From Atrichornis clamosus (Eukaryota; Chordata; Aves; Passeriformes; Menuridae): a DNA stretch of 64,000 nt. Each line of letters opens with the position of its first letter. Within the stretch, counting starts at the first letter, position 1. Under the pieces are notes generated by a model, which did not search any database, was not told the origin of the DNA, and saw only the letters and a program-made list of their open reading frames with translations. The stretch lies in the NCBI GenBank assembly GCA_013400975.1, contig WBMZ01003078.1:1-64000 (forward strand), given 5' to 3'. Of the stretch, positions 36,271 to 48,600 are shown piece after piece. The translations under genes and the position numbers were made by a program.

Positions 36271-37358
36271 CAGAGGGGAAAGAGATCAAACTGATGGGTA
36301 TCCTACATTTGTAGCAAGAAGAATTCTAAAATATGGAATAAAATACAAGTTGTTTCCCAAAATCATTGCTTGTACTAGGGTCATTGACATAAAATTGCAT
36401 TTTGTATCAGAAACATAGAGAGGAACAAAGAAATAATTCAGGAACGAGTCTTCATGCTTTGACATCAGAACAGAGCTGGATCTATGAAACACTACTTAAC
36501 AGTCTAGCTCTGGACAGGTGTGTCTTTCACTGCTTAAATTCTAATAGATCAGTGTTCAAAGCACATTTTCCACACTCTCTTTTACAGATATTCCCTACGC
36601 AAAAAGAGGTTTGAAATAACACACACCAGCCAAACCATAATATATTACACATGGGGAAAGAAAAAGCCATAGAGAGTGGGTAATATCGTGGGGCAAAGGA
36701 ACACAAGACATGAAAATACAGAGTCTGTTCTCACATGAACAACTAAACCATAAAAAACGATAGGCATTTTTTAAAATTTTAGAGCTATACTTGCAAAGTG
36801 ATCAGTAATAAAACTACTTTTCTTTTTCTTTCACCTTCATACAGAATTATCACATGAAAAAACTCACAGATCATTCACCTACAACCAAGATCCATTTTGG
36901 GATGGCATCACTGCTCACTGGCTCCCTATGTCACAGAAGATCTGTTATGTTTTGGCAGAAGGTACGCCTAAAAACAGTAAATTAAAATACTCATTCTTTG
37001 ATCAGACTGAACTCACTGCTTCAGCACAGATGCTATGTGCTATAATCAAAGTGCTCTGACATTAATGCGCACTACTAGAGCTAGTTAAACAGTTGTGTGG
37101 GTTTGTTTGGTTTTTTTTAAGAAAAGAAAAAAAAATTTTAAGAGAGATTGAAGAAAGAAAATATTGCTGTGTTGGTACATTTTTTGCTAAGGGGACAAAG
37201 CCTTTCTCCCAGAATTTAACTTCCAAACTAATGTAGTCTTTTCTTCTAGTTTCCCTTGCTTTGAAGAAACCAGCTAAGAACACAAGTAGGAATAGCGGTG
37301 ATTAATACAATGCTGCTGCCATTAACTCTCACCTAAGCACAGAGGGAATATATTCTAC

Positions 37359-37605
37359 CAAATATTCTGCCTGGGAGATGCTGAGGTTTCATCGTGCACT
37401 CTCAGGAGAACACGTCCCAGCAGCACAGCCAGGGGCAGACCCCTGGACACTGCTACTGCAAACACCACTGCTTCACTTGAGCTCAGGCACTCACTAAGGC
37501 CACAGGAAAGCTGTCCTCTCATCCTGTCCTGGGCCACCAGAACCGAAGCATAATTTTTTTCATTAGTTATTCCCCTACCCAGCCACCTACCCCACGAAAT
37601 TCTGT
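37359..37605 (-). CDS. Longest coding exon seen (about 81 codons)
   Basis: The acceptor AACTTTGATTTTAG at 37606 is the best by sequence; an internal TAG at 37587 would be needed to keep phase with 38084-38149. The donor is AATATTTG|GTAGAA. The open frame includes NEKNYASVLVAQDRMRGQ, LSCGLSECLSSSEAVVFAVA, VSRGLPLAVLLGRVLLRV and HDETSASPRQNI. It is strongly helical, Leu/Val/Ser rich and GC-rich against an AT-rich background. It leaves TG, completed to Trp by the next exon. Coding status is well supported; the exact start is not. Confidence 0.7.
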
Positions 37606-38083
37606 CTAAAATCAAAGTTCTAAACCAATGTATTCAGGAAAAGTTTTTATATTTTCCCCACAGGTTTCTGCTCTGAGCTTTACTACACAAGACATATTCT
37701 AAGTATACTTGAGCTGAGTAGCACCATACTGGTGATCTAAATCCCTCCTACAGTACAGATTCCATACAGTTTTATTTATGTTCCAGCGTAAAGCATGGAC
37801 ATAAGCTGACACACATTTCACACGTGCCACAGCAATGCCATTCTGCTGTGCACGTGCCAAATTCTACCACAGAGATCACTGGCTGACAATTGCAATTAAA
37901 GTTATGAAGCTTTTTCTGCTGAACATCAAAGTCCCTGAGATCTTGCAACTAGACTACGAAGTTTTACTAGACAACTGAAACACTGCTTTAGGGTAAAATA
38001 AAGTTATTGTTGTCTAAATGCATCAGTTAATGTTCAGACCACAGCACGAACAGACTTTTTAGGCATATGCTGGATATCTATAC

Positions 38084-38149
38084 AAAGCAAATAAAATTGG
38101 TTTAGATGCCAAAAAAGCTGCCAGGGAAGCCAAAGAATCATGAAAGGAG
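38084..38149 (-). CDS. Candidate coding exon (21 codons)
   Basis: This exon is proposed because the flanking exons need one base in and two out here. The acceptor is GTTAATTTTAG and the donor GCTTT|GTATAG, both of moderate quality. The frame gives SFHDSLASLAAFLASKPILF. It joins upstream through Tyr and downstream through Leu only if the next exon starts at the internal AG at 37587-37588 rather than at 37606. It is a plausible but weak link in the chain. Confidence 0.4.
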
Positions 38150-38296
38150 CTAAAATTAACACTTACTTTTCTTTGCAGGACGGATAAAGGGAAAATGACA
38201 AGACCATGCAACTTTTAAGTACTACACTTTATTTCAAGACAGTACATGTCTGAGCTTAAGAGATGGTGTGAACATTGAGTATATTTAAATACTTAC

Positions 38297-38396
38297 TAGT
38301 CTGCCTGAAAGTATTCATTTTTTTGTGTTAAAATGCTCAGGGCTGTACTTGATTTCCACCTAACCCGCAAATCCTTTGCAGCACTGAAATCAGTTA
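38297..38396 (-). CDS. Coding exon (32 codons), strong splice signals
   Basis: The acceptor GTATCCATTTTTTCAAG and the donor GACTA|GTAAGT are both strong. The frame gives TDFSAAKDLRVRWKSSTALS followed by ILTQKNEYFQAD. It is entered by two bases (TA, making Val with the G left upstream) and leaves TA. An earlier acceptor (TTATTTCTAG near 38440) would add RCFKKYLLYPFFQ in the same frame but would break phase with the preceding exon. Confidence 0.6.
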
Positions 38397-38623
38397 CTTG
38401 AAAAAATGGATACAGCAGATACTTTTTAAAGCAACGTCTAGAAATAAATAAATGGATATCTGCATATTCTGCCTTCTCCTCCTTCTTAGGAAACCACTGT
38501 TTCACAATGGAAAATTTTATGACATATTGAGCTACTCTATAGGCTCAGCTCGGCATTGCCTCCAGCTCACAACAATTTAAGAATTAAGAACAGATTGTCA
38601 GTATGTGAAAGACTTTGGATTAC

Positions 38624-38714
38624 CTGAAAACAAAAGAGAAGCACTGACACCACTACTAATGCTGTCAGGCTGGGCAATGTTACCCAGTGTACATTTGCAA
38701 TAGTGGCTGTAAAT
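38624..38714 (-). CDS. Coding exon with near-consensus donor (30 codons)
   Basis: Donor TTTTCAG|GTAATC; acceptor GGTTTTTTGGATATGCCAG. The chain-consistent frame is entered in phase 0 and reads IYSHYCKCTLGNIAQPDS then ISSGVSASLLFS, leaving one base. A second frame (FTATIANVHWVTLPSLTAL) is equally open, so the coding frame is decided only by fit to the neighbours. That the segment is an exon is better supported than which frame is used. Confidence 0.55.
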
Positions 38715-39572
38715 CTGGCATATCCAAAAAACCAACATGCTTAAGATGTAATGAAATGGGTGCATTGCACAAGGATGTGTTGTGAAAAGTCTTAATGGGC
38801 ATTGTAAAATTTCTTTTTTACCCAATGAAATTTTTCAGAAATTAAGAAAGGATTGTATCAACATCTCCTATCCTAAAGCTTATATTTTGAGTGAAATAGT
38901 TTCACTGAGAAATTAAAAAGCAATTCACACACAACAGTGTCTTTCACATCAGATGTGTAACTTTGAAGAAAAAAAATTCTTCACATCTGATCAACACAAA
39001 TTTTAAGATGTGCATTGCAAAGCAGAGTGAGGAAGGCTATATACTTCCCAATAGCAAATACACTGGCACTGTCTCACTTGTAAAATAAAAAAACTAATAT
39101 CCAATCACAGTGCTTTACAGACATCAAATTAAAAGTTATTTGTTACCTTGAATTTACCCAATGATTCTGTCCACTAAATAGTTGAGGCTTCTCTCACAAT
39201 CCCTGCCAGAGATCAAACTGTTCTTTGGACAATCACTTAAACAGATTCAATAGGAATTGAGTAAATATTTTAAAATTTAGGTTTGAGATTGATTGTCTTC
39301 TATGTATTTTACTTCTAGAGGCTACTACGCATCACTCTTCATGACATGGAAAATACTACATGGCCAAACTACATGGTCAAAGCTGGAAATCCTCCAATAT
39401 GTGATGCTTCATAGCACCATGTGCAACAGTTCTCTACAACAGATGCAGTTACTCTGTAAAAACAGCACCAGGCATTACCAAGGTTCTTCCTGCACTCCTG
39501 CAGAGGCACTGTATTCCCTCATTCACAAGAAGGGGAGTCATCTATAGCCTCTTCTCTTTTTCCCCCACTGAC

Positions 39573-39754
39573 TTCAGAAATTGGAGCCTGGCCTTTGAAG
39601 GATTCACCTACATCAGCCAGAAGACAGTTGATGGTGTACACAGGGTGTGAAATAAAACAACAAAGATCACCACGACTGCACAACCTCTTGGTCTGCAAAG
39701 CAATAAAGCATGCTGCACTCAGAATCTTCCAGCTGACATTACCACAGTGTGCTT
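39573..39754 (-). CDS. Large coding exon (60 codons)
   Basis: Acceptor CTTGCATTTATCACAG. The frame is open over 60 codons: AHCGNVSWKILSAACFIA, then LQTKRLCSRGDLCC and FISHPVYTINCLLADVG, ending in ESFKGQAPISE. Two donors keep the same phase: GAA|GTCAGT (used here) and GCTGAT|GTAGGT, which would end the exon at 39612. Both leave phase 0, matching the next exon. It is Cys-rich with alternating helix-like segments. Confidence 0.65.
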
Positions 39755-42096
39755 CTGTGATAAATGCAAGGATTGATTTAAAGCAGACATTCTCCATATC
39801 TTATGTGTATTTTACAAGGGAGAAGAATATTAAGACAGACAGGCAGAGAGACAAAAAAGTTAAAAGATAACAAAATAAAAAGGCCAAAATGAACAAATAG
39901 AGGGAGATTATGACTGCAAATCCCAAATCTTTGTTAAGTTTCCTGTGCCTATCAGATCCTCAGAGAATGAAAGGATTGGAGAAGAAGAAGCATAACCTCT
40001 CTTTAGTTGTTCCTTTCTCCCTTGTTCTAGAGAGTTTAATGGTTTATACCATGGAAAACCACAGTGAGGGCTGGGGGAATCTAATCAAGCAACTTATTTG
40101 TCCAAGTTCTGTAAGGAAGCTTGGAAGGAAGATTCATATTCAGAAAAGAATGTCCTGTAAGCTCTGACAGTTCTGAAAGTTTGCTAACATGGAAAATACC
40201 ATGGAAAATTATCCAGGGAGCAGGTAATAGAATGAGTTCAGCTTACTTAAATGGCCACTGATTTACTCTTGCTGACAGCTGCAACATCCGTGATAGCCAG
40301 AGACCGTCCTCTTGAAAATTGAGAGCAAAACCCTTCAGGAGTTATGATGTACGTAGGCACATACCACCCATATGCATATATGTACCTTACAGCAAAATAC
40401 TTAGAAAGAATCAGTATTTTATTCCTTATCCATATGATGCCAGAGAAAGGTGTGAATTAGCACAAGAAAAATCCTGGAACAGAGTTAATGCAATTACCAA
40501 CCATCAGAAGGAAGATTTTTCTTTCCTTTAAGGCTGTGCACAATGTCAAAGAGAAGCTGATTCACAGGCCACTGTACTTTCAGGTGGAACAAGAGAGATC
40601 ATCACAACTTGGTCTGCCCACACAGAAAATGCAAGGATTCCACTTTGCTGCTATGATGGGCTGCCAGTGGTTTTACCCAAAGTCACTAAGAATATTGTCT
40701 TGGCTCAGTCTCTTCTTCTTTTTCATCCTATGCCAAAGTTCATGGCAGGGAAACAGAGACTGGTAAAATTTCATAAGATTAGTATAGAGACATCCCTCTC
40801 TGATCAGGCTTCTCCCAAAGAGGAAATTAAGTAGAATGAGCTACACTTGTCACAGGATTTTTAACTATACAGCAACAAACTAGGTGAATCAAGAATAAAT
40901 TAAAATTCAAATTATTTCTGGTTACTTTTAGGCAAGTTTAAAAAATGGGTTCTTTTTCATTACCACAGTATAATTCATTGTAACCAATGATGCACACACA
41001 GCGTATTTGACTACTGCCAACAACTAGACTATGGAGAAGTAACATACCTAAACAAGCTGGGATGAGTTTCCACCTGTGTTTTAAATTAGTATGTAAGACA
41101 CTCTGAAAGAATACTTCTGTCTAGTTAATAGTATCATTCGCATGCACTCTGTGGAAGAGGCAAAGCAGCATCCTATGAAATTGGCTCAGGAGTCTTAGTT
41201 CAGCTTTGGAGACAGCAAGCATGATTCTAAAATGACTGGACAACCTGAGCGGAGTTCAACACTGACTTTGTATAAATTAATATAGCACATCCAGTATTAC
41301 TTAACTTTTGGGAAAATGAAAGACAAAACCAATCCTTTTCAGAATGTTGAGAGAACAGCCCACACATCTCTGATATGACTTTCCTTAGAATTTTATTCAC
41401 AAATAAAAACTAGGAAATATATTACTAGCAGATTTTTTATTCCCTTCAATCCCCTTGCAAGATATTTCAACAGCCAGTCCTAGATCGTACTTAATCTAAA
41501 AACCTCATCAGAATGTATTTACTACCTTTGCATTTGTCCTATCATAAATAGCTTTGCCTGATCACGTTATCCTGTCTGAAAGAGTGGAAAAGCAAGATAC
41601 ATCAGGAAGTCTTGTTCGTGACACACTGTGGTGAAACAAGAGAACCAAGCTGCTAACATCACAACAAAGAGAACTGTATGTTCCCCTTACACAGCTGGGC
41701 ATGCAGTAACTGCACACTGCGAAAGGCACTGGTGCAACACAAACCATGGTTACACCACCAAGAATTCTGAATGATCTCCAACAGTCATCTTTGAAAAAAG
41801 TTCTTTATTTTTATGCTCATGTGATTCATTCCCGGAAAAGTACTACAAAGTACAGGAGAGAATGCGTAAGTCTTTGAGGTTGGAAGATAAAACAGTTAAT
41901 GTATGGCCAACCAGCCCATTCAGGGACAGAGGTCTACAGATCATACACTGGAAATGAATACACTGTGTGTTTGAGTCATTTGCAGAAAACCTAAGGGGAA
42001 TTAGTTTCCCTAAAGCCATCCAGTTCAACAGCATCAAAAGGAGAAATTGACTTTCACATCCTGTTTCCTGCTTACAAGTTGCACCCAACATCCTAC
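39755..42096. other. Intron, about 2.3 kb
   Basis: AT-rich. Contains one exon-like segment near 41570-41625 on the minus strand that would carry an in-frame TAA. Otherwise nothing recognised. Confidence 0.55.
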
Positions 42097-42185
42097 CTGT
42101 TCCTTTGACACTACTGTATGAGAATGATACAAGATCACACAAGCAAGAACTTTGCTCCATCACAGTGGAGCATTGTGCAGACAAA
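42097..42185 (-). CDS. Coding exon with strong donor (29 codons)
   Basis: The donor GGAACAG|GTAGGA is strong. The acceptor GAAGAATACAG follows a T/C-rich stretch. The frame gives LSAQCSTVMEQSSCLCDL followed by VSFSYSSVKGT. It is entered by one base and leaves one (G), which with AA of the next exon makes Glu. It is rich in Ser and Cys. The surrounding 130-codon open frame continues past the donor into the intron and should not be read as one protein. Confidence 0.55.
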
Positions 42186-43227
42186 CTGTATTCTTCCAGA
42201 AGCATAAGAATCCATGAAGTCCTGATATGTATCATGTTGTTGATTGTCAGCTCTGAAGTTTATTCAGATATTCCTAGGACCTTTTTATAGAGAGATATTC
42301 CCCCTGTGTAACAACTCACAAGCTCTATTTCAATGACATGCTTTATTAACTTTCCTTCCTCTATCTTACTAGTGCTTACTGTATTAATTGTCTTTGACAT
42401 CTGTCTTTATGTCATATTTGATTAAAATAAGCCAGATTCCTAGAGAAAACATATGGGGGTAAACACATATATACACTGAAATTAGCTTTGTGTGAAAAAA
42501 TGTGATAGAAAACAAGACTAAAATAATCTTAATCCTTTCAGGAGGTGAAAGATAGTATCCATAAAACCTCTGAACAGCGACTATTAATACCACAGTATCA
42601 CAAGCCCAGCCCCTGCAATGACCAAAGGAATTTCCTGGAAGCTGATCAGCTTTCTTCCTCTCCTCTGAAATCAGATGGGAATGCCCTTGAAGCAAATATA
42701 ATATTGTAGGAAATTATAATTAAGGAAAAGGGTAAAGGGTAAGAAAGAATGACATGTAATTTACATAAAACAGTCAGTGAAAGTGAGCTTATGGTTGCCA
42801 TTCAAAGCTATGTAGTGGTGGAGGACTCAATTTTCCTATCTAAGTTCTTCTCTGGTAACAGTGCTAGAGAAGTGTGATGATAGCCTGGTGCCTGGACTTT
42901 AGCAGAAAGGAGGGAAAAACCTGTGTGGCACTAAGGTAATTTCTCACAAACTACCAGCTATACACATTTCTATGCCTTAGAGGACCTAAGGCTGAAGAAT
43001 TCAGCCTGACCTGAACACAGACAGCAACCCCAGGGGCTGTAAGATCGTGCCCTGATATCCTGTATTGTGCATGCAATGCCACCCTGCCTGAAAAAGAGAG
43101 GAATAAAGAACAGAGAAAATTATCTGGTAGTTAGTAACCAGCAGCTCAAAAGAAGAGAATTGGAATAAGTCACTCTTAATAACAAGGTTACTACTGAATG
43201 AATGCAAGTCTTTCTAATAATAATTAG

Positions 43228-43292
43228 AAAAAAAAGAAAAAATCCAACAATAAACCAAAAAACCACCAAACAAATCCCAAAAAAACCCCTGT
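43228..43292. repeat. A/C-rich low-complexity tract
   Basis: A-runs with single or paired C (AACCAAAAAACCACCAAAC and similar), the reverse complement of the T/G tracts elsewhere. Confidence 0.85.
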
Positions 43293-44508
43293 GAGTGGAA
43301 ACTCTGAAACCTACCCACTGGGAATACACAAATAAGATTGTACTAGGTCAGATTAAAAAAATATTAAAAATACTAATGTCAACATGCATTAACAGTTTTA
43401 GAGGAACTGAGTCCTTTTAGATATGTGATTTCATTCTGTTTGAGTTGGGTAAAATATCTTGGCTAACAGTCAGTGGAGAACCATCAGCAAACAGAGATAT
43501 TTGCAGAGAGGATCTGTGAGGCCATTCACACAACTCTTCCACTCAGGGCATGGGAAGCCTCATAGGACTCTTATACAGAGCTGACTACTTCACTGAGGAC
43601 CATCATCCAGCTAAGGATGCACAAGCCCCACAGTTTCCCCTCCCAAGCTTACACAGAGCTGCACTGTTTCGTCTGAAAAAGTCCAGAGGAACTTCCAGGA
43701 CATCCAGGAAAGTTCACTGGTTGTAACAACAGCCATGACAAAATAAACATGATGGTAGAAGGACTCTGAGCTACTGTCTCAAAAATAATCAGCAAGAGAA
43801 AACGTGCTAAGAAACATCTTTACATCAAGTTTTTTCTCTGTGAAAGCAAAGTACTGACCGTATCTGTAAAGAGTTATGAAAAGTAATGCAAGTCACTAAG
43901 CATTCCTATTCCTCCAGCCACGCTGTGGTAATATGGCTGCTATCCTTCACTAATCTCTCTAAACTGATCTTTCTGAGATTGCTAAATGGAGTGGTATTGC
44001 TGCACCGCAGAAGAAGATTTAGACGCTGCTGGGTGGAGTCGTGCTATCATTACATACTGTACAGGGTCTCAGAACAATTATCATTGCTTACACCTACCCA
44101 CTGTAATTTGAAAGGCACAAACACTAAACCTGCAGTGAATTACTGAAGAAGCTCCGTCACTTTCCTATTAATGCAGCTGAATTTCTCTAAAAAGTAAAAC
44201 AATAGCAAATATACTGGGGTATTAAATAACTCTTTCAGTACCTTTTAAAACAGACAATTATTTGTCATGCCACTGCTGTATAAACATTTACATAGGTGAA
44301 CTATCACAAAATAACTGAACTTCTCTGTAAGCTGTTGCAGAGCACCAGTTCTGTATTGCTTTACACCAGTGCCATTGCATTCTTCAGGTTACATGAAGTT
44401 TACACCAGTTCACAGTTCTCATTAGAGAAAATATACATAGTGGCATTTACTTTAAACCAGTATAGATTTATACCAAGAGTACATGTGGCTTTTTGTCAGA
44501 TGCAGTAC

Positions 44509-44550
44509 TGTATTCTAGCTTCATTACATTGCTTATAAAACATGGAATCA
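44509..44550 (-). CDS. Small coding exon (13 codons)
   Basis: Strong acceptor (CTGCATTTATTTTCAG). The donor is AATACA|GTACTG. In chain phase it encodes DSMFYKQCNEARI, a polar helical stretch, and joins to the next exon through His. A frame entered by two bases is also open and would extend the exon to a GTATAA donor. The choice rests on phase with both neighbours. Confidence 0.45.
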
Positions 44551-45041
44551 CTGAAAATAAATGCAGCATGAGACTAAACAAAAGAGATTCATTCAAAACA
44601 GACAATACTTCTGCACCACAGCTGGTGGGCATACATGTTTTACTCTGTTCCTCAAGTTTAAATTCTGACCTCAAAAGTAAACTTAAAACAACAAAAAATA
44701 ATTTAAAAGACCAGACCTGCTTACGTTAATTCAGTGGCTGCATTCCCAGAACAATAATTGTGTGAGTAACACTTTTGGAAAAATTTCTACTAATTTCAGC
44801 TAAATCTGAGCTCTTCAATCTTTTGGTCTTTCACGCCACTTGACAAACTGCAGACTGATGTGGGCATGGGCATCACATGCCTGTGAAGAGCTTGCTTAGG
44901 GACTGAACCCAATGGACAGCACATTGCTACAGAACAGCGTTGCCCAGATTTGAAATTGGCACACTATTAAAATGTCTGACTGGCCAACAAAAGGTTTGGA
45001 CTGGAAAATCTGCTTTTACTCTTTTGTGAACTCTGCTTCAC

Positions 45042-45086
45042 AGAAGCGTGCAATGGTCTCTGCTTTGTGCTTCAATATGTAGAACC
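45042..45086 (-). CDS. Small coding exon (14 codons)
   Basis: The acceptor is excellent: CACTTTTTGTTTTTGTG leading to TACCAG. The donor CTTCT|GTGAAG is acceptable. In the phase set by the upstream exon the peptide is VLHIEAQSRDHCTL. A second frame (FYILKHKAETIARFCEAE) is also open and is the main reason for caution. The phase-consistent reading joins through Arg upstream and Leu downstream to the exon at 44509-44550. Confidence 0.45.
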
Positions 45087-45951
45087 CTGGTACACACAAA
45101 AACAAAAAGTGAGGATAGAACTTCAGACTCCAAAACACAGGATTTGTTGAATTTTGAGTGAGATTATTGTTTATGATTTTATTCACCCTCTTTTTCTTCT
45201 TTTCATAAAGGTCATCATTTAGAAACAAAATAAGTATCTACTGACATTTAAGCAGAAGGAATAGTCTAAGTCACCCATTAAAACATAACCAAGTTACTAT
45301 CAATCCAGGATAGATGAGTGCCTGCTAGTTTCCTATGAAAACCTACCATCAATAATGTGTATTGCTGATTTACAATGCAGTATTTGTAGCTTTTTACTGT
45401 CCTGTGTATACATGCACAGAAGACAAGAAAACTTCAGTTTGTGATTTCCAAGAGATAAGGGGGAAGTGGAAAACAATAGTAGGTTGGGGCCAGAACATAT
45501 GAAAGAGCACACTTCACATTTTTTTCAGTATTTATCTTATAGTTCCTCACTGGAGTCATGCAATTTATCAATCTGATCACTTGAGAGGATATAAATTACT
45601 AACACAGGGACTCAAAAACATGTTTAAAAGCTTCCATTTCCGGTCTTTTAGCAGTAGTTGCAGTAACGAGCTTCAACATACCCCATGCTGGCATGGTACT
45701 GGCAGAGCCCCCTCTGAAGAATTTCTATGGCTTCTTCCCAGCAAAAGGAATCAGGTGAGGAGATCAGGGCAGGCTGGCTCTTGTATGGCTTCAGTGTCAG
45801 CAAGGAGAAATGCAGACCATGCTCACACCCTCAACATAGCCTTGTGCATCTAAAAACCTGGCCTTCTACATTATGATTAACCTTCAAACCACCTGAGCTG
45901 TGGGATGCCTACTCATACTGTTGAGAAAAGCTTGCTGCACCCCCAGCTTAC

Positions 45952-46138
45952 CTTTGCAGAAAGAGCAAACAGGCTGTAAGTGAAGCTTTGCCCACAGCCA
46001 GGCATGTGAACCTTGACTGGCAGGGAGCAGGGACAGCTGCTGAGAACATCAGATGGGGAGGAAGGAAGCCTTCTCTGGGTGTCAAGTACATTTGCTGTAG
46101 ATCAACCCATCTTTTCAGAATTAAATCCACATCCTCTC
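45952..46138 (-). CDS. Large coding exon (61 codons)
   Basis: Acceptor GTCTGTCACAG and donor CTGCAAAG|GTAAGC, the latter almost consensus. The frame is open across all 187 bases: it starts EDVDLILKRWVDLQQMYL, continues with TPREGFLPPHLMFSAAVP and APCQSRFTCLAVGKAS, and ends with LTACLLFLQ. It is entered by two bases and leaves two (AG). The composition looks like a folded protein core with several Cys and an aromatic-rich middle. The segment is GC-richer than its surroundings. I do not recognise the domain. Confidence 0.7.
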
Positions 46139-48555
46139 CTGTGACAGACCCAAACGTGTGTGGTATTCTTCAAGACTAGTTAGCTTTGCTGAGGTATAGT
46201 TGGCACAGAAAAAGACATAATTCTTGAAGAGGGCAAAGCAAGGACTTAGCAAGTATAAATCACACTTTCTCAACAAGGTCAAAAAAGCAGCAATGCCAAA
46301 TTTCTTTTTAAAACCACCTCTTTCAAACTAAAAAAAAAAAAAGTTATAATGAAACCAATTAAAAATGTACAGTCACATTTCTTAAAGCACAGCACTTCTT
46401 CTAGACTTTGGGAGAAGAGAAAGGGAGAAAGCCAAATCATATATACACACACATACACTCTGTGCCTTCTTTAAGAACATAAATAAGATCTCAGAGAAAC
46501 CTTCCCCCAGCCTGAGAGGACAGCAAAACTTGAGGAGAGCTTTCTGTCAATCCCATTTCATTACTATAGTTACATTTCTTTAAGAAAGCTGTATTTCTTG
46601 TACCATATGTTCTTCTAGCATTCTGCTTTCTTATACACATTTTGTCTTCCCAAGCAATAGCTTCAGACTTGTATTTTTCCACTAAATACTGACACCAACC
46701 CAAAACCTGCCCCTTAACTATTCAAGGGCATGTAGGCACAAAAAAAATATTGTCCTTCTAAGCAGGCTGGGCGTGGTATTTGAATGTTGTACATTCCTTC
46801 AGTTAATTGAAAATTATATCTCTCTTTTCAAAGGTTCAGTAAACAAATGGCTTGGCAAAAAGATATTGAGATATAAGCCAGGAACACCTATTTCAAAAAA
46901 CTTTCATTTCAATATGCCATGAATACATACGGTGATATACAATAGAATTTCTGATGCTGTAAGCAAACATTCTCCTTTAAAAGGAAGAGGAAGAAAAGTC
47001 AGAAAGTAGAGCACAACCGAAAAACTAAGAACTTGGCAGTGAGCCAAAATGAAGATCTATAGGTACAGATTTACTAAGCTCAGTGAATTATCTCAAAATT
47101 GACACCAATATCAAAACAAAGTAACAGACTCCTTCTACTCACACCTCCCTTTTTTTCCCCCCTCTCTCTCAAAGACCCATTTGTGGCTACCATATGAATT
47201 CTCCAAGACATATCTGGACATTACTGACATGAAACTGTTCCACAGCACATGATTATAATTTTCTATAATATTCATAGAAATTGCATACACATTGACAGGT
47301 ACTACATACAGTTTTAAGAGTTCTTAAAGTAATGCCAAATCAATTATTCAGAAGAAGTCATCTGGATATTAAGAAAAAGCATGTATATACTGAGATATGC
47401 TGAGTTTGAAACAGCCTGTTTCTCTCAAAGACTAGAAAAGAATAGTGCTATTTTTAGAGCTTGTAATATTGAATCTTTTAATGCAATGATGCTATTTTCA
47501 ACAAATTTAAACATTTGTATCAACTCCTAGATACATTTTACCTTGTATTTTGCTACATTCATGGTTTGACTCCTTAAAGCTTAGGGCAGTCTGCTTTTCA
47601 GTTTAAAGCGATACAAATTTTGAGAGCAACAGAAAGGAACACAATAGAGAAGGTTAATTTCAGCTAAGTGCAGTTGCCACTTCTGACTACATTTCACAAC
47701 ACTATGAATGCAAATAATATATTTGTATATGGCAGTAAGGAGAGCCCCGTGTGCTCCAGATCTATGAAGCCAGCCCAACTCTCTCATATGCCATCACACC
47801 ATAGGCAGGGATCGTGAACACAAATTATTCTGTGTGCTAAAATGTCAATCTGTCTGGTCAAGGCTTCAAACTACAGGCATCATGTTGAAGAAGGTGTTTT
47901 CTTAATAGTTCTACTACAAATGATCAGTGGAGAACACACTGTGTGATGTACTCGCTGTGTCTTTTCATGTGGGCAGTACAGCCCATCTCCCAAAACTACT
48001 GGTTTGTTAATTCATTTGGTACAAGTAGTTTAGGAACTTGGAATAAAGTCTCCATACTCCTAACAGTCTACTTCTAAATTTAATATCAGTGAAAAAAAAA
48101 TTAATGCTATTATTAAAAAGAAATTGCAAAGGTTGTCTGGCCACAACTGGAGGCAAAGCTTTACAGAAAGAAAGTGTCAACCACAGAGTAGGAGTAGTGT
48201 ATGTGCTGTTCCCTGGAGGTACTAACTCATTTCTTCACATTGCTTCTTAAAGGCTTGCTCATTCCTTCCATGAGCTACCATGTTGGTGCAAGCAGATTAA
48301 ACAGGGCTCTTATTCACAGTCACGAGGCTCCTCACTGCTCTCTGATGTCAGCACAGAAGGTCAGCTGCATAAATACCAGGCAACCGAAGCTGCACTGTTA
48401 TGACCAGACATCCTGTTTGCTGTGAATTCTATTTTTAATACTTTTATGATGTTAATAACGGGAACTCCCAGTTTAACCGAATTGCTTTTAGTTATAATTT
48501 ATACTGCAGTTTTCCTTTATCAAAGATCTGAGTATGCACAGATTTGAATACTTAC
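46139..48555. other. Intron, about 2.4 kb
   Basis: AT-rich, with A-runs near 46330 and a short CA-rich stretch near 46445. An exon-like segment on the minus strand at about 47580-47730 does not fit phase. Nothing else seen. Confidence 0.5.
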
Positions 48556-48600
48556 TGTCAGCTTTAAGCTGTTTTTTCCCCTCACACTCCTGCTCCTTCA
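48556..48600 (-). CDS. Small charged coding exon (14 codons)
   Basis: Strong donor GCTGACA|GTAAGT. The acceptor is CTCCTGAAG after a C/T-rich stretch. The frame gives KEQECEGKKQLKAD, a very polar, coiled-coil-like segment. It leaves one base (A), which with GA of the next exon makes Arg, so it runs straight into the frame of 45952-46138. It is the first exon of the continuous phase chain that runs to the stop codon at 412-414. Confidence 0.5.

Noticed and set aside
37133..37270. Exon-like minus-strand segment after TTGTGTTCTTAG (LVSSKQGKLEEKTTLVWK)
   Set aside because: The direct join 37359 to 35940 is in phase without it, and its only donors are weak.
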